Below, piece by piece: positions 46,368-54,534 of a stretch of 64,000 bases of DNA. The notes beneath the pieces were generated by a model that did no database searches, had not been told where the DNA came from, and saw nothing but the letters and a program-made list of their open reading frames with translations. Origin of the DNA: Nostoc sp. NMS2 (GTDB lineage: Bacteria > Cyanobacteriota > Cyanobacteriia > Cyanobacteriales > Nostocaceae); NCBI RefSeq assembly GCF_017115105.1, contig NZ_JABXKH010000147.1:53824-117823 (forward strand). The letters are read 5' to 3'. Within the stretch, counting starts at the first letter, position 1, and every line of letters starts with the position of its first letter. The position numbers and the translations under genes are program-made.

Positions 46368-46916
46368 TCACGTCAATCCTCTTAAATTTTCTTTGTACCA
46401 ATCTTCACGCTTGACTGGACAAGTTAACCAACAACACTCAGCGATAACACAAAGTCCGCATCTGTGCGATCGCACAACTTCTTCCCATCTTTGCCAGGGA
46501 ATTTGATAGCTCATACAGATTATATTTTTAAATTCTGGCATCAAAAAAGTAACGGCGTAATTAGCATCATAAGCAGAATAATCAAAAGTTGTGTCGCAAG
46601 AATTGTTCATTGTAAGCAACTTTGCGTAAATATTCCAATCTCGAATTATTATCCGAACAGGCAATCTGCCAATTAATTTAATTAGCTTGCTATCTTCTTC
46701 CGCACTCCAGATATTTATATGACTTTTTAATCCACATTTCTTACTGCAATAATCGCGTTTTGCCCTGCCTACCCTAGTAAACTCGTTACCGCAAACAGAG
46801 CAAGTTTTGGTTGTCAGCTTTTCTCTGGACTTATTTGAACAAAAGAGAGAGCAAAACTTACGAGAGCTTTTGTCTGGCGTAAATTCACTTCCGCAATGAC
46901 GACAATTTATTTGCAT
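46368..46916 (-). CDS. Zinc-finger/HTH protein (182 aa)
   Basis: ATG at 46916 (MQINCRHCGSEFTPDKSSRK) chosen; a longer frame overlaps the previous gene. Two treble-clef-like fingers (CRHC...CSLFC and CSVCGNEF...YCSKKC) in the first 70 residues, then a Myb/HTH-like helix pair (NIWSAEEDSKLIKLIGRLPV). More Cys follow near the end (CGLCVIAECCW). Likely a DNA-binding regulator or homing-type protein. No nuclease motif seen. Confidence 0.62.
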   Translation of the reverse strand: MQINCRHCGSEFTPDKSSRKFCSLFCSNKSREKLTTKTCSVCGNEFTRVGRAKRDYCSKKCGLKSHINIWSAEEDSKLIKLIGRLPVRIIIRDWNIYAKLLTMNNSCDTTFDYSAYDANYAVTFLMPEFKNIICMSYQIPWQRWEEVVRSHRCGLCVIAECCWLTCPVKREDWYKENLRGLT

Positions 46917-46959
46917 GATTGTTGGTGGGGACTGAGTAATTTTTCCCAGTCCCGCCTCC

Positions 46960-49032
46960 TTACGCAGCAACTTCCTGCTGCACCAACTCAACTTCCGACT
47001 TATGCAGCGAGGTAATTTTATTGTTTTGCTGCACAGAAAGCCACTCGCCATCAAAATTGCGTACCTGCCAAACCAAACCTGTTTCTTTTTCCCGTACCCA
47101 ATCACCAGGGTGATGTGACAGAGACTTTTTTGCTTCCAACAATGCCTCAACTTTGGTTTTAAACGTTTCGCCAAGCCACTGCATATCCGTGATATCGCCC
47201 GTCTCGCTAATGTGGTCAGCCAGAAGAGTAGGCAGTTTTTCTATCAATTCTTTTTGATGTTTTGTGGCAGCGCACAATCCTATCTCTGCCAGGATTTGGG
47301 CGTTACCCTGGCATACCTCACTAATCTGAGTCCAAGTAACATTATTCATGCCAGTTTTAGTTTTCACGTTGGATATAAAATCACGCCCTTTAGTTTGGGC
47401 TTCATGCGTATCTACAAGGTTCAAATAGCGCGATCGTAAAACTACTTCATGCTCATTAAACTCAATTCTTTTTTCAAAAAATACAGCGATACTATCACCA
47501 TCTACGCCAACAACAGTGCCTGAAATCCCAAGCAAATACCGTAAATCCTCGTCTTCATCCACATCTACAACACAAGCGCGATCGCCCACTGCAAAACTTG
47601 TATCGTGTTGAGTATTATTTTCTACGCACTGAGTATCGTGTTGAGTATTATTTTCTGAGTGCAAGCTGTAAAGTTTTCGCCGTGCGTCTTGTGGATCTAC
47701 ATCACAAAAAACAATACCTTTGTCCACAAGCCGATTCAGATGTGTGTAAATTCCTCTTTCTTCTTTATCCATCCCCAAAGCTTCAATTATTTGGCTTCCA
47801 GATAATTTGGGGTTGAGTTTTAAAATATCGATTATTTGCTCAGAAATGGTGCTGTCAGTCGTAGTCGCTACAGATGTTTGTTCTTTGAGGTCTTTTAATT
47901 CCTGCAAGACTTGTGCGTGCCTATCTTGAGTAGTTTGGAGTCTTCTTGTAACACGCAATTTATCTTCAGTCATATCCGCTATTTTATCCAGCGCTTCGTC
48001 GCGTTCTTTTGCTGTATCTGCCAATTGCATTAAAGCTTCATTCTTTAGATTGATCGCTCTTTCTTCACGTTTTTCTATGGTTACTAGCTCAATCTTCAAT
48101 TGAGCGATCGCCTCATTCTGTGCAGCAATTACCCCACTATCACCCTCTACAAATTCCACACCACTAGCGGCGCTATAAAGCGATTTAGCCCATTTTAAAA
48201 CGTCATCTTGGGGAATCCCTTTAGAAGTCATCTCACGCCCGTACTCTGCCACTTGTCGCCGCAAATCTTCAGCCTTTTGCTCACACTCTTGGAATGGCTT
48301 CAAAGAAGCAGTGAGTTGGTTGAGTTGCTGCTGTAATTGGGCGATTTGTTCGGCTAGAGCGCTGGTTGCAGAAAATTGGAATGTCGTCATAGTTCTGTCC
48401 TTTGGTTGGTTATTTTTTAGTTCCCATTGAGTCCAGGCTTGCTCGTAGGTTAGAAGGTTTGGGTAGTCGTCGGGGGCTGGCGGTTCGTGGGTGTCTTCAT
48501 AAAAAATTGTTAATTGGTCGCCATCCGCTTTACGCGGCACATCTCCAAAATGAGCAGGATTCCAAGAGTCCACATTTTTTACAACTCCAACCTCATCAAA
48601 AACTTGTTTGAACTTCTGCGGATTTTCACCCCAATAAACCAAGCAGTGTGATTGTCTGGCTGACTGCTTCGGTTGATAGCTCGTATCCAAGAATTTGATG
48701 CGGCCTTTCCAGAAACAGACGGGTTGAGTGGCAAGCAGGGGGGATAACCAATTGGTATCGGTGGCGGCAGGGACAAGTGCGATCGCCTCACTCACCCGCC
48801 CAGCTTCGTACTCTGCTTGCAGTTTCACCACCCACTTACCAGGGCATGAGTAGGGCGGATTCATGAATATTCGTCCCTGCCACTGCTGAGATAATCCGTC
48901 ATCCGAAACTGTGTAGTGTAATCGCGCTTTTATGTGTTTGCGATCGTCCGCGCAAGGGTCAAGGTCAATCGCGCCGAGTACCTGCATCACTAAATCTGAA
49001 ATGCTTCTAGGCGTATACCAGCAATCAGACAT
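46960..49032 (-). CDS. N6-adenine methyltransferase fused to coiled-coil/winged-helix protein
   Basis: Start at 49032 (MSDCWYTPRSISDLVMQVLG), overlapping the C5-methyltransferase stop by 8 bases. Residues 1-180 are a phage-type DNA N6-adenine methyltransferase: GAIDLDPCADD, RIFMNPPYS with the catalytic NPPY (58-61), and IALVPAATDTNW. After a linker comes MTTFQFSATSALAEQIAQLQ, a long coiled coil, a winged-helix-like part (QIIDILKLNPKLSGSQIIEA) and a KOW-like segment. The internal ATG at 48390 has AAGGA upstream and could give a separate 476-residue product. A direct repeat encodes two copies of ENNTQHDT. Confidence 0.78.
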   Translation of the reverse strand: MSDCWYTPRSISDLVMQVLGAIDLDPCADDRKHIKARLHYTVSDDGLSQQWQGRIFMNPPYSCPGKWVVKLQAEYEAGRVSEAIALVPAATDTNWLSPLLATQPVCFWKGRIKFLDTSYQPKQSARQSHCLVYWGENPQKFKQVFDEVGVVKNVDSWNPAHFGDVPRKADGDQLTIFYEDTHEPPAPDDYPNLLTYEQAWTQWELKNNQPKDRTMTTFQFSATSALAEQIAQLQQQLNQLTASLKPFQECEQKAEDLRRQVAEYGREMTSKGIPQDDVLKWAKSLYSAASGVEFVEGDSGVIAAQNEAIAQLKIELVTIEKREERAINLKNEALMQLADTAKERDEALDKIADMTEDKLRVTRRLQTTQDRHAQVLQELKDLKEQTSVATTTDSTISEQIIDILKLNPKLSGSQIIEALGMDKEERGIYTHLNRLVDKGIVFCDVDPQDARRKLYSLHSENNTQHDTQCVENNTQHDTSFAVGDRACVVDVDEDEDLRYLLGISGTVVGVDGDSIAVFFEKRIEFNEHEVVLRSRYLNLVDTHEAQTKGRDFISNVKTKTGMNNVTWTQISEVCQGNAQILAEIGLCAATKHQKELIEKLPTLLADHISETGDITDMQWLGETFKTKVEALLEAKKSLSHHPGDWVREKETGLVWQVRNFDGEWLSVQQNNKITSLHKSEVELVQQEVAA

Positions 49033-49804
49033 TTTGCCACCACTCTTGCAAAAACTTGATTCTGTGGAACGCAACGGCGGCACAGGCTGGCACAACGGAT
49101 CGCCCGTAGAGGTAGCGGCTACGGATTCGTCCTGGTGTTCCCCTTGAGATTGAGATAGGCACGCCGTCCAATCCTTCGGGAAACCCATAAACAGCGCCAT
49201 CATCTCGCTGCTCAACTGTTGGGAAGCAGGAATTAGCCCTAATTGCCGCAACTTCGCTTCCAATTTGACTTGCCCAGGTGGGCGGCTGTTCTGCTTCCCT
49301 ACCCCAGACGTAAGGGTAGGCAATGACAAACAAGCGTTCTCTTTCGTGGGGTGCGCCGATTTCCTTTGCTGATACGATTTGCGGATCGTCCCACTGATAA
49401 CCTGCCATTCTGAATCCTCCAAGCACTGCTCGTAATCCTCGATTGATAAGTCCTGTAGGGTTTTCCACAACAACAAATCGGGGTCTGGCTGTGGCAATGA
49501 CCCGAAGCATTTCCAACCAGAGACTTGATTCTGCTCCTCTGATTCCAGCGCGATCGCCGGCGCAACTGGTATTGGTACAGGGAAATCCACCAAAACAAAT
49601 TCCTTGCTCGTAATTCCAGTTGACATCGGGGTTATATGTGCAGATATCTGGGTGAATTGGGGTATCTGGGAAGTGTGATCGCAGTACGGATTGAGCATCA
49701 GGATCAATTTCCACCGATTGAATTACTTGGGCTTTATCGCCAAAGACTTGATTGAAGGCAATCTCAAAACCGCCAATGCCAGTGAAGAGGCTAATTGCTT
49801 CCAC
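49025..49804 (-). CDS. DNA cytosine-C5 methyltransferase
   Basis: 259 residues from a GTG whose first base is shared with the upstream stop (TAGTG). Motif I SLFTGIGGFEIAF (AdoMet), PC at 75-76 in GGFPCTNTS (catalytic Cys), ENP at 114-116 in VVVENPTGL, the RERLFVIAYP motif VIII near residue 162, and a C-terminal YGRSVVPACAAVAF (motif X). The target-recognition region is short. It probably protects phage DNA from host restriction. No partner nuclease is seen nearby, so it is an orphan enzyme. Confidence 0.9.
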   Translation of the reverse strand: MEAISLFTGIGGFEIAFNQVFGDKAQVIQSVEIDPDAQSVLRSHFPDTPIHPDICTYNPDVNWNYEQGICFGGFPCTNTSCAGDRAGIRGAESSLWLEMLRVIATARPRFVVVENPTGLINRGLRAVLGGFRMAGYQWDDPQIVSAKEIGAPHERERLFVIAYPYVWGREAEQPPTWASQIGSEVAAIRANSCFPTVEQRDDGAVYGFPEGLDGVPISISRGTPGRIRSRYLYGRSVVPACAAVAFHRIKFLQEWWQNV

Positions 49805-50118
49805 TAGAAATGTCCTCCCGCATTTTCATTTTTTGGCGTTGAGAAAACCCAGTCATCCACAAGCTTGAGTATTCTTGAGGCCAAAAATGAGCGATCGTAC
49901 AGGGGCAACCCTGAGACTGAAAGAGTTGCTAGTAAAATGGTGATTTCGATGATTAATTTCTCAGGCAAATCAAGCATCGGAAGTACTTTGAGCAAACATC
50001 TGGCATAGGCTCTAATTTGTTTGTGTGTGAGGTTGCCGTTTTGTTCTGTGGTTTCTTCGATTCGTCGAAGAATGGACTGGAAGCCTCTAATATCACCGTC
50101 AAATCCAAATATACTCAT
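49804..50118 (-). CDS. Small protein (104 aa), unknown
   Basis: Start at 50118 overlaps the TGA of the upstream gene (ATGA). MSIFGFDGDIRGFQSILRRI, a helical middle (KQIRAYARCLLKVLPMLDL) and a hydrophobic segment (LIIEITILLATLSVSGLPLY). Translationally coupled to the C5-methyltransferase. No family recognised. Confidence 0.5.
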   Translation of the reverse strand: MSIFGFDGDIRGFQSILRRIEETTEQNGNLTHKQIRAYARCLLKVLPMLDLPEKLIIEITILLATLSVSGLPLYDRSFLASRILKLVDDWVFSTPKNENAGGHF

Positions 50119-50297
50119 GCCTCCTCCACGATGTCGGAGTAAAGACAAGCTTCTTTATCGCAAGTATTATCGAATGCGGCTGTGGCATGGCTCCAGCAAT
50201 ACTTTTCACCGTTGAACTCGTAAACCGTCCAAGTATCGTCAACGGAACAGAAGGTTTCTAAATACTTACCTTTGCGTCGAACTTCTTTGATTTTCAT
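50115..50297 (-). CDS. Small protein (60 aa), unknown
   Basis: Start at 50297 overlaps the upstream stop (ATGA); its own stop overlaps the next start likewise. MKIKEVRRKGKYLETFCSVD, four cysteines and aromatic residues (EFNGEKYCWSHATAAF) suggest a small metal-binding or SH3-like fold. Unknown function. Confidence 0.5.
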   Translation of the reverse strand: MKIKEVRRKGKYLETFCSVDDTWTVYEFNGEKYCWSHATAAFDNTCDKEACLYSDIVEEA

Positions 50298-50725
50298 ATC
50301 CAATACCCCATATTCCCAGACCCCAACACAACCAGGGTTCGCACTACATAACTGTTCGTTTTTTCGTTGATTACCTTGAACTTTTTAGCTTGATGTTTAG
50401 CAGTGTCAATATCGATTTTGATTGACTTCCCCTCGCAGATGTCGTAGTAATCCATCGGGTTTAATTTCATCTCCAGGCAGTTATTGGCTGCAATCCGTCT
50501 TTTTTTCCTTGAGGTGCATTTTTCACAAACTAAAGCCATGCTTACATCAAGGCGATCGTACCGACCTGATAAATCTTCTTTGCATGATGGGCATTTCATT
50601 CGGTTTGTAGAATCAATCATCAAGCAGTATCTGTAGGCTGCTTTTACGTCATACTGGGCAATACTCCAAGCCTGAAGAAGTTGGTTGTCGCTTAGGGTGG
50701 TGAGTTGATTAGTTGCGTTTACCAT
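50294..50725 (-). CDS. Zinc-ribbon protein (143 aa)
   Basis: ATG at 50725 (MVNATNQLTTLSDNQLLQAW) inside the end of the replication gene upstream. MKCPSCKEDL and LVCEKCTSRKKRR form a CxxC-x-CxxC zinc ribbon around residues 45-80, with a basic segment after it, so nucleic-acid binding is likely. In a replication operon it could be a primase-helper or regulatory factor. No family recognised. Confidence 0.55.
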   Translation of the reverse strand: MVNATNQLTTLSDNQLLQAWSIAQYDVKAAYRYCLMIDSTNRMKCPSCKEDLSGRYDRLDVSMALVCEKCTSRKKRRIAANNCLEMKLNPMDYYDICEGKSIKIDIDTAKHQAKKFKVINEKTNSYVVRTLVVLGSGNMGYWI

Positions 50726-51287
50726 TGCCATTCATTGATAATTTGGCTTTTAGCTGTTCCATCTGCTGTTTGAGGTGTTCTGGTACGGGCGTGAATTCCT
50801 CCTCACTCCTAACCGTTGGTGTCTGTGATACTGATGGCGGCAATGTTTTCGCATCTTTATCAACAGATTGACAGTAGACCGTGATAAACGATTTTTCTAA
50901 CTGAGCGCGTTTGTAATCTTCAGCCATCCCTACAACCCTCAAGCCTCCGATCGCCTGGAGTGCAACACGAGCGCGTGTGCTGATATAAGCTAATTTGCTT
51001 TCATCCCCATGACTGGCCGCAAGAACTACCGATTGCCACTCAATCACCGCTTTTGACTCTTTAGATCCATTTATCGTATCGAATAGCTGCTTGAATGTCG
51101 GGAAATGTCCCCGGTAACGTTGTTCAAAGCTCAGAATTAGCTGTCGTCCAGCTTCGGCTAAATCTTCATCAGTTAAATATTGGTCTAGTTCATCTTTCCA
51201 AATCTCTAGGACTTTAGGATCTAATTGCTTCTCAAAGTGCTTCATGAGCAGGGACATACAACTATCAAAATTTTGTTGAGATATCAT
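50709..51287 (-). CDS. Replication-module protein (192 aa)
   Basis: Helical: MISQQNFDSCMSLLMKHFEK, KVLEIWKDELDQYLTDEDLA, SFEQRYRGHFPTFKQLFDTI. This N-terminal pattern is shared with phage replication P-type or helicase-loader proteins that follow initiator genes. The last 50 residues are Pro/Glu/Lys-rich. Its ATG overlaps the initiator stop (ATGA), and gene order (initiator then loader) copies lambda O-P. No ATPase motif is present. Confidence 0.55.
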   Translation of the reverse strand: MISQQNFDSCMSLLMKHFEKQLDPKVLEIWKDELDQYLTDEDLAEAGRQLILSFEQRYRGHFPTFKQLFDTINGSKESKAVIEWQSVVLAASHGDESKLAYISTRARVALQAIGGLRVVGMAEDYKRAQLEKSFITVYCQSVDKDAKTLPPSVSQTPTVRSEEEFTPVPEHLKQQMEQLKAKLSMNGNGKRN

Positions 51288-52468
51288 GTTGTCTCCTTCT
51301 TTCGACGAAATGGATTGTCAGTAATTGTTTTGTAAGCATCAATTGAACTTTGGATTGCAATTTCCAAATCTTCTTTGCTTCCACGACGAGAAGCTACCCT
51401 AGCGATCGCCGTGGCGGATACCTCTTCGGGAGTTACGGTTTGCCATCCCTGAACCAAGGCCACTAGCTGTCCCCACTTGGTCATATCGCGTTCGTAAGAA
51501 ATGACTGTGTTCCGCGCCCATTCAAGATCATCTGGCTGCTTAAGTTCCTTCCATGCGACATACCGCAGAAAGTCTGTGCTGATATCATTAGCACGAATCG
51601 ACAATATCCACCCATCGCGGCGATACAGCTTGATTTGTTCGCCCATCAAGTAATTTGCTAGCTGCTTCTTCTCGTTAATGGGTAAGTCTTTGAGTTCCCC
51701 CCTATCCAGTTGAGTTACCAAATTTTCCATTTTTTGAGAAAGCTGGGGCGGCGCGGAAAATTCACCCAATTGAAGATCCTGGTTTTTAAGAGTGGTTGTG
51801 TTTTTGTCTGGGGCGCTATTCGAGTGAACTTGTGTTACTCCAAAATCACAAGTTTCAAAATCAACAATTTGTGTTTGTGCGGGTGTAGCTTCTTCTACAC
51901 ATTCTTTAATTAAATTCTTAATTTCTTCTTCTATATATAGTGGTTCGGTTAATAAACCGGAGGGGTGCGGTTTATTAACCGGAGGGGGTTCGGTTAATAA
52001 ACCGGAGGGGTGCGGTTTATTAACCGGAGGGGGTTCGGTTAATAAACCGGAGGGGTGCATACATCGTCCGGGGTATTGTTTGCGTAATTCTGATATTGAT
52101 ATTGACCAATCAACCGCATCCAGAGCTTGCTGCAATTGATGGACGTGAATGGTGTATGCGGTGTGATTTCCCACGCCCTTGGAGGATGAGATGAAACCTA
52201 GTTCCTCAAGCTCTTTGATTTTGGTGCGGATCTGCTTATCTGTGGCAATCCACAAAATCAGCTTCTCAATCTCCGATATTGTCCGAATTCCTAAATCTAT
52301 AGAGGTTTCTGAGACTTGAGGATTTTTTGAGATTTCGCCATTTGCCCAATACTCAAAAACTGAAAGCAACGCGGACAGAACCTTGTCACACTTCGTAAGA
52401 CGAAAATAATCTTCACGGATGAGAAGTAAGAGGGATTTAGGTTTGTGGCTTATACAACTTTCTCTCAC
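51284..52468 (-). CDS. Replication initiator, lambda O-like, with internal iterons
   Basis: 394 residues. The N-terminus is a winged-helix DNA-binding domain: LLLLIREDYFRLTKCDKVLS, ISEIEKLILWIATDKQIRTK and ELEELGFISSSKGVGN (recognition wing). The middle has two full and one partial copies of a 15-residue repeat (HPSGLLTEPPPVNKP), encoded by the iteron array at 51946-52049. The C-terminal part is helical (LARNTVISYERDMTKW-like region). Domain order, position before a loader-type gene and internal iterons all mirror lambda O. Start overlaps the upstream stop (ATGA). Confidence 0.8.
   Translation of the reverse strand: MRESCISHKPKSLLLLIREDYFRLTKCDKVLSALLSVFEYWANGEISKNPQVSETSIDLGIRTISEIEKLILWIATDKQIRTKIKELEELGFISSSKGVGNHTAYTIHVHQLQQALDAVDWSISISELRKQYPGRCMHPSGLLTEPPPVNKPHPSGLLTEPPPVNKPHPSGLLTEPLYIEEEIKNLIKECVEEATPAQTQIVDFETCDFGVTQVHSNSAPDKNTTTLKNQDLQLGEFSAPPQLSQKMENLVTQLDRGELKDLPINEKKQLANYLMGEQIKLYRRDGWILSIRANDISTDFLRYVAWKELKQPDDLEWARNTVISYERDMTKWGQLVALVQGWQTVTPEEVSATAIARVASRRGSKEDLEIAIQSSIDAYKTITDNPFRRKKETT
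51900..52049. other. Candidate phage replication origin: five iterons plus AT-rich flank
   Basis: Five 14-bp boxes alternate in orientation: CGGTTAATAAACCG at 51946, 51991 and 52036, and its exact reverse complement at 51968 and 52013. Spacing is 22, 23, 22, 23 bp, so all face the same side of the helix. An AT-rich run of about 40 bp (51901-51942, including TTAATTAAATTCTTAATTTC) sits directly beside the array, as a DNA-unwinding element does. All of it is inside the initiator gene, exactly as the lambda origin is inside O. Confidence 0.75.
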
Positions 52469-53349
52469 GCTGCCACCTCAACCCTAAACCCAGATTTCAT
52501 CAACTGCTCATATATCACACCTTTCTGTTGCTGCGAGAATCTAGGCAGTAGCCGCAGAAATTTAGCTAGAGCTAGCTCCAGTTCTAATTGCTGTGTTTCT
52601 GTGGGTATCTCTTTAGGGTCTGGTATTGCCTGAAGTCCAGTTTTGAGTCCGAAGGATCGCGCGATCGCTTTGCCCTCTGCTTTAGCCGACGTTAACCCCT
52701 CGGTCTTCTCAACAACAACAAGCATATTGTCAGGAATCAATTTACTGTTTTCATCCCCGAACCGGACAATGCACCGATCCACTGATGAATGCTGTGCTAC
52801 CACTCCCTCTGCACCGTGCAACTCTTCATCTGGATAATGTGGAAGTATTTGCACTGTTGCCCCAATTGGAGGGCGGGGTGGCTTTCTGTTTCTTATCTTT
52901 GGCGGTTTAATCTCTTCCACCGCTTTTTTTACGTGTTCAGCTTTGAGTTGCGATCCTTCACTCTCGGCAAAAGACACCGCAGTTTTGTAGGCTTTCTGTA
53001 TGTCTTTAGGATTTTTTAGTCCGGTCAATGGTCTGAGATGAGATTCTTTGGGGGTGTCGTTTTTAGGAACAATTGTTCCTAGAATGGTTATCACTCTCGC
53101 GGAAGCTATCAGCTGGTTGAGTCGGCGGAATGATACATCAGTATCCGCTAGCAACTCTCGGAATTTATCGCGGTATTGGTCAAAATTATTCGCTTCATCT
53201 CGCCACAATCCAAGTTCATCAATTCTTAATAAAGCTTGTGCGGCTTGTTGGAATCCTTTTTTTCCCGTTTCAATACCACTGATTACTGACTGTTCTAGTT
53301 GGTGCTTTTTATCCAACTCATCTTGTTTTAGTATTGTGATGTTTGGCAC
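52465..53349 (-). CDS. Early phage protein with ParB/KorB-like features (294 aa)
   Basis: GTG at 53349 with AAGGAAG upstream; the open frame to 53439 crosses the promoter. Helical N-terminus (DELDKKHQLEQSVISGIETG, AAQALLRIDELGLWRDE, DVSFRRLNQLIASARVI) resembles the HTH core of plasmid/phage ParB-type proteins. A middle SH3-like segment (PIGATVQILPHYPDEELHGA) is followed by a C-terminal helical tail. First gene of the replication operon. It may regulate it or handle the origin. Confidence 0.55.
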   Translation of the reverse strand: MPNITILKQDELDKKHQLEQSVISGIETGKKGFQQAAQALLRIDELGLWRDEANNFDQYRDKFRELLADTDVSFRRLNQLIASARVITILGTIVPKNDTPKESHLRPLTGLKNPKDIQKAYKTAVSFAESEGSQLKAEHVKKAVEEIKPPKIRNRKPPRPPIGATVQILPHYPDEELHGAEGVVAQHSSVDRCIVRFGDENSKLIPDNMLVVVEKTEGLTSAKAEGKAIARSFGLKTGLQAIPDPKEIPTETQQLELELALAKFLRLLPRFSQQQKGVIYEQLMKSGFRVEVAA

Positions 53350-53373
53350 TTGTATAACTTCCTTTTTGATTTT

Positions 53374-53407
53374 GTACGTATATACGTACTTGATTGTGAA
53401 TATCCAA
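53374..53407 (-). promoter_or_regulatory. Promoter with palindromic operator for the replication operon
   Basis: Minus-strand -35 TTGGAT and -10 TATATA with a 17-bp spacer, 25-30 bases before the GTG at 53349. The -10 lies in the centre of a perfect 16-bp palindrome GTACGTATATACGTAC (53374-53389), an obvious repressor site. Confidence 0.62.
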
Positions 53408-53522
53408 GGATTTGTGCTATGATGAAAACCTAAAAACAACGCGGCTTAACAAAATCCGTTGCCTAGCAAACGCTACGCAAGTCTTGTTATTCGGTTGTTT
53501 TGCAAGTAATTAAAAAACATTT

Positions 53523-53554
53523 AGTAAGTTGCGAATTGGCGTTTGCAACTTACT
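53523..53554. terminator. Hairpin terminator
   Basis: 10-bp perfect stem AGTAAGTTGC / GCAACTTACT with a 12-base loop, followed on the plus strand by TTTTTT. On the minus strand it lies just after the 55-residue gene, whose stop overlaps it, and may end that transcript before the replication promoter. Confidence 0.6.
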
Positions 53555-53717
53555 TTTTTATGAAAACTCTCACCTCCTTGATTGCTATCTGTTGCTCTAT
53601 TAATTGCTTGATATCTGCTCTGTATGGGCAATATTTACACCGCCCGTTTAGATGCCAAAACTTGAGTAGAGTGCTGAGGGCTGTTTGGTAGCGCACCACT
53701 GGTTGAGATGTTTTCAT
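53550..53717 (-). CDS. Small basic protein (55 aa)
   Basis: ATG at 53717 overlaps the stop of the preceding gene (ATGA). MKTSQPVVRYQTALSTLLKF, then WHLNGRCKYCPYR with a Cys pair, and a basic end. Third gene of a left-going chain beginning at the operator region near 54.55 kb. Probably an early regulatory or zinc-binding protein. No family recognised. Confidence 0.5.
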   Translation of the reverse strand: MKTSQPVVRYQTALSTLLKFWHLNGRCKYCPYRADIKQLIEQQIAIKEVRVFIKK

Positions 53718-54097
53718 GCCGCCTTACCTTTTCGCTTGGCTGGTGGCAAGGATAATCGAGCAAGGCATTTTGTAATGTGGAATTGGTATCGGGGAAGCCT
53801 CGCACCAGGCGATCGCAAATCCCGCACCTCCTCATCTTTGCCCACCCGGAGAATGCCGAGCGTAACCATCTTTCGCAGATGCTTAGGTGAGTCAAGCCCC
53901 AACATAGAGTAGGCCGGATCTGTGTCATACCATTCGCGTTGGGGTTGAAGCGTGGTGTTGACACCTAGCATCTCTGACAAAATTTCCTTGACAGCTTCCC
54001 TGAGTTGAGATTCAGGAATTAGTCTCTCTGTATTTTTCGCTTTGTATATCCCTGATTGCTCCATAGCTAAACCTTGATTAGATGCAGTATCTTTCAT
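53714..54097 (-). CDS. Early phage protein (127 aa), possible HTH
   Basis: Helical N-terminus (LIPESQLREAVKEILSEMLG), then DPAYSMLGLDSPKHLRKMVT, which looks like an HTH core, and VGKDEEVRDLRSPGARLPRY, a winged-helix-like end. Overlaps upstream gene by ATGA. Likely excisionase- or Cro/CII-like in role given the position next to the immunity region, but this is inference. Confidence 0.5.
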   Translation of the reverse strand: MKDTASNQGLAMEQSGIYKAKNTERLIPESQLREAVKEILSEMLGVNTTLQPQREWYDTDPAYSMLGLDSPKHLRKMVTLGILRVGKDEEVRDLRSPGARLPRYQFHITKCLARLSLPPAKRKGKAA

Positions 54098-54531
54098 GCT
54101 GCTACCTGCATATCATCTATTCCTAATAATTCCAGAGGTGTATCTGAAGTCATTAATTGAATAAAATGCTGGGGACTTTGACATCCCCATCTAGAAATTT
54201 GCGCTTGAATTTCTAGAGCCAAACATTTTTCTAAAACGTTTGAGAGATACATTGCTCCAAAGTTTTTCAAAAATTCATTCAATTCCTCATCTATGTAAAC
54301 GTTCGTTGGATTTTGCCTTTTTCCTGTGGACTGCCTTACCTTAAAGTGCGATGGTGTAAGGAATGTTATCCATTGCTTGCAAATATTTAAATTATGCGAA
54401 GCTATCGTTTCTTTTTTGATAGCCGCCAATATATGCAAGCAATGTAAAGCTTCGTGATTTGGCAAGTAAACAATTTTTTTACTTCCAACCAAATCGCTGC
54501 AATTATTCTTTTTTCTGACATGCATAAGCAT
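54094..54531 (-). CDS. First early gene opposite the CI-like repressor (145 aa)
   Basis: Starts four bases from operator site 1. MHVRKKNNCSDLVGSKKIVY, a middle region with FLTPSHFKVRQSTGKRQNPT (metal/DNA-binding style), and a helical end (LSNVLEKCLALEIQAQIS). Recognisable only as a phage early protein. It is the first gene under control of the divergent repressor. Confidence 0.5.
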   Translation of the reverse strand: MLMHVRKKNNCSDLVGSKKIVYLPNHEALHCLHILAAIKKETIASHNLNICKQWITFLTPSHFKVRQSTGKRQNPTNVYIDEELNEFLKNFGAMYLSNVLEKCLALEIQAQISRWGCQSPQHFIQLMTSDTPLELLGIDDMQVAA

Positions 54532-54534
54532 TTT

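Noticed and set aside
46960..49707. A single 915-residue protein starting at 49707
   Set aside because: Its first 225 codons lie over the C5-methyltransferase, which has a full motif set in another frame. A good start (ATG at 49032 with a GAGTGGTGG upstream) explains the adenine methyltransferase part.
51946..52049. CRISPR array
   Set aside because: The 45-bp units are contiguous with no unique spacers and fit alternating iterons that also encode a protein repeat.
53635..53964. 109-residue minus-strand frame
   Set aside because: It lies over the 127-residue gene at 53714-54097, which is linked to its neighbours by ATGA overlaps on both sides.
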